From Leucogyrophana mollusca (taxonomy: Eukaryota; Basidiomycota; Agaricomycetes; Boletales), in the NCBI GenBank assembly GCA_021014945.1, contig MU266522.1, positions 12,377-50,500 of the forward strand: a stretch of DNA of 38,124 bases, written 5' to 3'. A program made the position numbers and the translations under genes. The notes under the pieces were generated by a model, which was not told the origin of the DNA, did no database searches, and was given only the letters and a program-made list of their open reading frames with translations. Shown piece by piece: positions 32,695 through 38,124 of this stretch; position 1 is the stretch's first letter, and every line of letters starts with the position of its first letter.

Positions 32695-32880
32695 GATAAT
32701 GTGGCCTAGCGGCCATTCACTTCACAGGAACCGGATAATCAACAGACCACCTCACGCAGTCCTGCAGCCCATGGGTCGTGTGATCCACGAGGCCTCCAGG
32801 TTTGAGGGTTACGACCACCAATCAACGTTGGGACTCGGCGAGGCTGCGGAAAATACGTTGTCGAAACGAGAAGGTATAGT
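32695..32880. repeat. Dispersed repeat, copy 2
   Basis: Second copy of the unit described at 27950-28140, same orientation, 4.75 kb away, on the other side of the P450. Confidence 0.75.
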
Positions 32881-33119
32881 CTAAACTCACGAAAAATGCA
32901 GGAATCCCGTGCTCACACGACCAGACTCTGGTAAACAAGATCTTGAAACTCGACGCACTCTCCATCGCCGTCCGGATATTCACATCCCTGAAAGATCGCC
33001 AGAGTCGAAATTTGCTACTCGAGCAAAAAGGCCCTTGAGCGCAGTCATTACTTGATTTCATCCAGGGGGTATTGTCGTCTCCTCACGTTCCATAATTATT
33101 CTCCATTGATGACATCCTG
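32881..33119. other. Spacer, nothing seen
   Basis: No motif on either strand. It may contain eroded upstream sequence of the kinase remnant. Confidence 0.4.
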
Positions 33120-33525
33120 ACATGGCTTGTCGACCTTGGTAGCATTCGATCGCCTATGGTATGGTAAAGACAGTAGTACAGCCGTCCAAGACACCCGAAG
33201 CCTCTTGTTCTCCGGAACCTCATTATCGGAGGCGATTCTCAAGTCGACGACGGAGGCTTCGGGGACATTTGGACAGGTAAAATAGGCGGGCAGACCGCCG
33301 CCGTCAAGATGATGCGTGTCTTTGGTGTACATGGGGTCGGGGCTTTAATGAAGGTTTGCTGCCGTCACTACTCTGTAGCTACCTGACCAGCTGTCTCCGA
33401 TTGTCTCCAGGGAGCCTCTCCCAACGACTAACATATTTTCAAGTAATCGAATGGGCAACAATGAGGTTGAACAGGAACCGATGTGCCACAAATGTCTGCA
33501 TTTCCGATCTTCAAAGGGGTTGCAT
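33120..33525 (+). pseudogene. Protein kinase N-lobe remnant
   Basis: RNLIIGGDSQ, then the glycine loop GGFGDIWTGKIGGQ and the Lys motif TAAVKMMRVFG (about 33216-33330), are the start of a tyrosine-kinase-like domain of the kind abundant in Agaricomycetes. A probable intron follows, then VIEWATMR (alphaC region, expected before HPNVLPFLGVFKG). After this the frame breaks: NVC.FRSSKG-like pieces occur in different frames near 33490-33520. No catalytic loop or DFG is present; it is a truncated relic. Confidence 0.65.
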
Positions 33526-33556
33526 CCACAAGATCCACCTCCTCTTCGGTGGAGAC

Positions 33557-34888
33557 CTAACATTGCCTGGACCAGGTGAGCAAGGCATCCCCGCTCCACT
33601 CCATCTTACCAACTTTACAGGTGTGCTCCGCCACCGTCGCTCGGGAAAGCCCGCCGGATTGCGTTCGTTTTCCGGAAGCCGACGGTGCATCCCCCGACGA
33701 GCCTGTGGACTCGTGCCAGTTCCGGCGTCTCCTTCGCTTTCGGTGCCCACCATTATAGCGTCCTTTCTTGGTTACCGCACTGTCAGAATCCCTGTCCCTC
33801 ATGTCATCGGCCCCATCCGTCTGACCAGGTCGTTGGTTGGCACCTCGAGTGCGGGTACGATTTTCGGTTGGGGACGCGTCCCTAGCTCTGTTGCGAGTTT
33901 TGCTACGGTAGCGTCCTTTCTCAGTTACTGCATCATTGTAGTCTTTGTCCCTGGGTTCGTCACCCCTGTCGTCGTCGTCGTCAGCGTCATCATCGGAGGG
34001 GTTGTACGGGGGCCAAAAGGAGTCGTTCTCTTGTGCATTAGCAGGACATGGCCCGGTCCAGGCCCTATACAGCGCCACGATCTTGGGCAGAATGGGGAAT
34101 GCGTCCGCGAGAGCCGAAACATCCTCTGCTTGCAAAGTAGACAGTCGCATCCCCGCCGCGACGATGGCAAACTTGGGGTGGATGTGGCTGACCAAAACGG
34201 GGAGCGTGTCAAAGGGGTAGACGCGAACGGTGAAGTCGTCGGGGGATAAATCTACGGGGGTGGCGTGCTGCCTCGTGAAAGCGATGCCTTTCATGTCCTT
34301 GATAGGTACAAGACGATACCGAAAATCGTTGCGATCCTTGACAAAGGTATCAGTTACAACAACAGTGTCGGCGCCGCCCAAACGTACCGGAATGACTGGA
34401 AATCGTTCTCTGACGGCGAAAACGTGGAACAGAGCTAGAGTGTCATAGTATTGCTGGACAATAGCGTCTTCAGGTAGAAGCAACCACCGGCCAGTGTCAT
34501 GCATGTGATGGACAGAAGCACCAGCTATTTTAAAAGTAATGGTAAGTAGGTCTCAGCAACGCAATTGAACAAATGCCTACCAGGGAAAATGTTACGACGA
34601 GTATCGAGATTGAGGGTATTGGCCCGCATATTCCAGTACCACTCGAGCGAATCGAGCTAATGGGGAATGAGTGATAAGACCAGAGTCAAGATTGTATTAG
34701 TCTCATACCAAACCTGTGTTATGCCAGTGCTTTCGGGACAAAAGGTAGCAGTATTCGATGCTGGAGGTCGGAGAACAATTCTCAACGAGGCAGCGGCCTT
34801 CGTTGGGGTCGACCGCTTGAACACGTTCCTTGGTAGACGGACGGACGTAGTCTACAATGGGTGACCCCGGCATACTGTCCATGTCCAT
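33557..34888 (-). CDS. HNH-nuclease-like protein with charged tail
   Basis: Three minus-strand exons (34888-34709, 34656-34581, 34524-33557) give an open 407-residue protein. It begins MDMDSMPGSPIVDYV; a different upstream start is possible. RCLVENCSPTSSIEYCYLL, then LEWYWNM and TLNLDTRRNIF, and then ASVHHMHDTGRWLLLP resemble the Cys/His-containing core of HNH-type domains found in many Agaricomycete proteins. YRLVPIKDMKGIAFTRQ and LPVLVSHIHPKFAI are later family blocks. The last 130 residues are acidic then strongly basic (HRKRRRRRNW, a likely nuclear signal). They contain two versions of a short repeat (RDKDYNDAVTEKGRYRS and RDRDSDSAVTKKGRYNG). Whether it cuts DNA is not known; the canonical HNH residues cannot all be confirmed by eye. 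Confidence 0.65.
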
Positions 34889-35409
34889 AGCGAAATACGA
34901 CGGACCAGATTGTGAGGTACAAGATTTGGGTCAAGGCACTTTGACTTGGGCTACTGAGGCTGTGCATTACATAAGTAAATGAGGAGTTCGTAGTCCCCTG
35001 TTACCCCTTCGAAGTTTCTCGGTTCCCCAAAATCGTGCTTCTCTCAATTCTTTGAAGTCCCCCAAGCACTCCAGGCAGGTTTTTCAGTAGTGCTTAATGA
35101 TAATTCCAAATTAACGAGTACAGCAGACATACAAGGTAAATAGCCTCGACGTCGTGGTGACTGTCTGCGCAGACGAGAGCCAACATCCTATGGGCGCAAC
35201 TATGTTTTGGTACGTCTTTCCGTCTTTTGTTCATATCATCACACTTTGCATACTCGAGTTCTCGCTCGATGTGCATGTTCAAATAGAATTCATCGATCTC
35301 ATTGCATAATCTCGAGCACTTTTTCATTATACAACACACCATACACATACTACTGTTTCCCCTATCGCAAACCTCAAGCCAACAGAGATCTTCGTGACCA
35401 ATGTGCTGT
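34889..35409. other. No gene recognised
   Basis: AT-richer spacer upstream of the HNH-like gene, with short ORFs only. Confidence 0.45.
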
Positions 35410-36133
35410 CGGCCGAGTAGGTCTCATGCCAAAACTCTGGGTGATGGGCGTGGCTGGTTCCGGAGGGTGGGGATGAAGATCCAGCCGGAAGGACAGCGCG
35501 TCGGCAAGAGGGGCGCGCAGAAAGCGCGCTGTCAAACGCCAGGATGTCCCCATGCGCTAGTCCCAGCGCATGAGCGCATCGTACATTGTCCGCGCCCATA
35601 GAGACGAGTATGCGCGGGGATAGCGCAGCGGCGCAGGTGCCATTCGAGTGACCGGCGGGTTGTTAGGGGGAGGTGGGGGAAGGAGGGGGCGTGGGCGTGT
35701 TTGGTACGAGGGATGTCGAGGCCGAGTTCTGACTGGGTATGCCAAACGAAATGACACGAGACGCACCTAAGCTGCCCTGTATCCAGCCCTCTTCCCGACA
35801 TTCTCTTCGCGCCCTTGTTACATTGGCCACCTTGCGCTTCACGTCGCGGGGAGTTGGCGGGGTGGTGAGGTAGACGGTGTTCGAAAAGGTGAGAGTGAGC
35901 GTGGGGGCGGGGGCGGGAGCAAACACATATTCACGAAATGAACGTCGGGAAAATGCTGCGAGTTGCGTAATGTACTCGGGGTGGTGATCGGGGGCTCCGA
36001 GCGCTGTTAAGGTACTGCTTGCTCGGACTCCAAAGTGTTTCAGAGTGACGGAGCCGAATAATCCGGAGGAGTAACAGGGGACTCGACACCGGATGCGGGC
36101 AGGCCTGCTAATTACCTGACCGCTACATTTCAT
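35410..36133 (-). pseudogene. Possible degraded gene of unknown family
   Basis: Minus strand from 36133 reads an open stretch with coding-like composition (REYVFAPAPAPTLTLTFSNT, TPPTPRDVKRKVANVTRARR), then a possible intron donor (GTGCGTCTC, about 35767). Further down, YSSLWARTMYDALMRWD is followed by a TAG (about 35563) and then RMGTSWRLTARFLRAPLADA in the same frame, as if one Trp codon had become a stop. I do not recognise the family. It could also be two unrelated chance ORFs. Confidence 0.3.
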
Positions 36134-36322
36134 TTTGTATATCTGGACTCTGCTTTCCGTCCCGAAATCCTCCCAAAGTCCTCTGCGAACATCTTAACCT
36201 TGCTCTTCGACTACTTCTATCATCTGCTCTCTGTTAATCTGCGACGCCCATCTACTTGACCTCGGATCACCCTTTTTCCAGACTACAGCAGTGGTTTGAA
36301 CCCATCGTTGTCCCCACCCACG
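36134..36322. other. Probable divergent promoter region
   Basis: Pyrimidine-rich DNA between the minus-strand candidate and the plus-strand gene starting at 36323. Confidence 0.4.
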
Positions 36323-38124
36323 ATGCTACCATATCTAGAGGGCCTTCGGGAATCCCCCACTTCCACTGGTTTTCCAAATCTTGCACTTCCATCAGTGAAA
36401 CAGAGCGCTCCGGGCGCTGACGAAGAAGACGGCGACGACCTCGATTCTAACGTACAAGAAGGCGAGATGTCCGTCGGGCCACAATCAACTGGCATGGTGA
36501 GCATCTATTCCGTTTCCCATTTCAGCCTGCTTGTGGCACCCGTGTTGAAACACGTACTGGCGGCCCGAGTCTGACCCTCAGGATTCTCCTGGGCCGCGCT
36601 ACGAGTCATTCGACTCTGGCCCTTCCTTTGGTAACTTTGGGCACTTGCCTGATCATGCCGCTAACAACGAAATGCCTCCATAGAGCACACGGCATTTGAG
36701 TTTCTGCGGGCTCGCCTTTTCGTCTCAGCTACCGCCGGCGAAAGTACGTTTACTGACGTCACGCTACGCCTCAGCCCAACCTTAATAATACCCCCCTCAC
36801 TGAAGCCAAAATCCCCCTTCCCATGTCTGTTGCTTCACCGAGGTCCCAATCGTTCCACATCAACGTTGAACCCCCATCTACTCCCAGCGGGTCTAAGTCG
36901 CGACGATCACCCTCGCAAGTTCCAACTTCACCTCGTTCGCACCGCCACGAGCCGGGTCTCCCCCCATCTGAATCGCCCAGCCAGCCGCCACTGAAGGCCA
37001 CCACAAATGCCGCCAAGAAGGTCAAATCGGTAGTCAGTGTCGCGAGTGAGGTGGAGGTCGCTGCCTCGAAAAGAGGTGGTCCAATGAGCACTGCTGGCAG
37101 CCCAATGTCTCCTTCTCACCACAACCCTCCCTTCTCTCCTTATCGCCATCCAGCATCTCACGAGGACTTGCTCTTTGCTGCCACATCCGCCGCGCATATG
37201 CAGAAGCAGTCTTCGATAGTCAATGCGGGAGGGAGTGAGGCCTCTCACGTGTCTCATCAGTCTCATCACTCCCACCACTCCCAAGCTCGAGTTGAGAAGG
37301 ACCCAGAGGCAACACCGACTCCATCGCACCCGAATTCGCCTTCTTTCTCCTTGAATCAGGCGGAAGAGGAGATCGTTGCCGCAGCGTTCGCATCTCGGGA
37401 CGCCCGCGATCGGACATCTTACGCGCCGAGCACACTGGAGCTCGAAATTGTCAATTCTCATTTCCACGACAAGGACTTGTGCGTTCTGTTGCACCAGATG
37501 GCTGATGTCCAAACACAGGAAGGGGTGAAGCGGGCCCTACGAAAGGCTGTGAGACAACGCGCGAAGACACTTGGACTGAAATACAACCAGGAGGTGTGTC
37601 TCGTGCGCAGGACGGATCAACCTACTTTTTGACCCGTTGTTTCCCCGTTCATTAAGCAGTACAGGAAACCTTTCCACGACCACGACTCCAGCGTGCATCT
37701 TGACGCAGAATTTGATTCTTACGATTCTCATTTCCACGACATGGACCTGTGCATTCTGTTGCACCAGATGGATGATCCGCAAATACACGAAGTGGTGAAG
37801 ACGGCCCTACGAGAGTCTGTGAGACAACGCGTGAAGATACTTGGAGTGAAATACGACCAGGAGGTGTGTCTCGTGCGCAGGACGGATTAACTCACTTTTT
37901 GACCCGCTGTTCCCAGTCCGTTAGGCAGTACAGGGGGTCTCTCCACGACCACGACCCCAGCGTGCATCTTAACGCAGAATTTGATTCTGACGCGCTGAGT
38001 ACACTGGAGCCCGAAATTGTCAGTTCTCATTTCCACGACGTGGACCTGTGCATTCTGTTGCACCAGATGGATAATCCGATAACACACGAAGTGGTGAAGA
38101 CAGCCCTACGAAAGGCTGTGAGAC
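36323..38124 (+). CDS. Ser/Pro/His-rich protein of unknown function, 3' end beyond window
   Basis: A phase-consistent model has exons 36323-36496, 36582-36630, 36684-36721, 36775-37593, 37660-37863 and 37929 onward; the introns are short, and 36631-36683 has a clear CTAAC branch site. The N-terminal half is low-complexity (SPSQVPTSPRSHRHEP, SHVSHQSHHSHHS) and probably disordered. The C-terminal half has a compact motif, SHFHD.DLC(V/I)LLHQM, followed by a basic helix (VKRALRKAVRQRAKTLGLKY), present three times because the last exon is duplicated. I do not recognise a named domain. The donor of intron 36722-36774 (GTCTCA) is weak, so a frameshift there cannot be excluded. Confidence 0.65.
37430..38124 (+). 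repeat. Exon-plus-intron tandem triplication
   Basis: Three successive copies of the HFHDxDLC module: end of exon 4 (to 37593), exon 5 (37660-37863), exon 6 (37929 onward, cut by the edge). The separating introns (37594-37659 and 37864-37928) are themselves copies and both begin GTGTGTCTCGTGCGCAGGAC. Copy 2 lacks 30 bp (STLE.EIV segment) present in copies 1 and 3. All exon borders keep phase 0. Confidence 0.85.

Noticed and set aside
33356..34249. 297-codon plus-strand ORF
   Set aside because: Mostly antisense to the HNH-like gene; only its first part overlaps the kinase remnant.
36660..36780. Two frameshifts in the right-end gene
   Set aside because: Both disappear if 36631-36683 and 36722-36774 are 53-nt introns, so the gene need not be a pseudogene.

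Overview
This window looks like nuclear DNA of a mushroom-forming basidiomycete (Agaricomycete). The genes are cut by many very short introns (mostly 48-60 nt, usually GT-AG, a few GC-AG, with CTAAC/CTGAC-like branch sites). The gene content is typical of that group: C2-TPR-CHAT proteins, a DUF6535 membrane protein, a multi-exon P450, fungal GTPases, BTB, HNH and bZIP families. No bacterial operon structure, RNA gene or CRISPR array was seen. All family names come from motifs read by eye; no database search was run.

Layout, left to right. 1-1782 is the 3' end of a TPR-CHAT (caspase-like) gene cut by the window edge. 2.38-2.75 kb holds a glutathione S-transferase fragment. 3.54-5.07 kb (minus) is a decayed bZIP transcription factor. 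6.13-9.48 kb is a DUF6535 membrane protein gene. 10.7-11.7 kb (minus) is a chimeric scar: the 3' half of a P450 joined to a BTB fragment. 13.24-17.77 kb is a full-length C2-TPR-CHAT gene with 15 nearly identical 45-residue repeats, paralogous to the gene at the left edge, including its 3' flank. 18.1-19.3 kb is a direct-repeat region. 19.78-20.61 kb (minus) is the conserved autophagy gene ATG101. 20.88-25.05 kb (minus) holds three intact tandem dienelactone-hydrolase paralogues. 26.1-27.75 kb (minus) holds two tandem GTPase copies, each damaged in a core motif. 29.42-31.84 kb is an intact 13-exon P450, the relative of the scar at 10.7 kb. Around 33.2 kb is a kinase remnant. 33.56-34.89 kb (minus) is an HNH-nuclease-like gene. 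From 36.3 kb to the right edge is a gene of unknown function whose last exon has been tandemly duplicated with its intron.

The overall picture is one or two housekeeping genes (ATG101 is the clear one) inside a fast-changing accessory region shaped by tandem duplication, inverted duplication, deletion and decay. The CHAT proteins (protease-like effector plus hypervariable repeats plus membrane-binding C2), the DUF6535 membrane protein and the GTPases resemble the parts list of fungal NLR-like self/non-self recognition. That functional link is inference; the sequence shows only co-location, repeat homogeneity and conserved catalytic residues.
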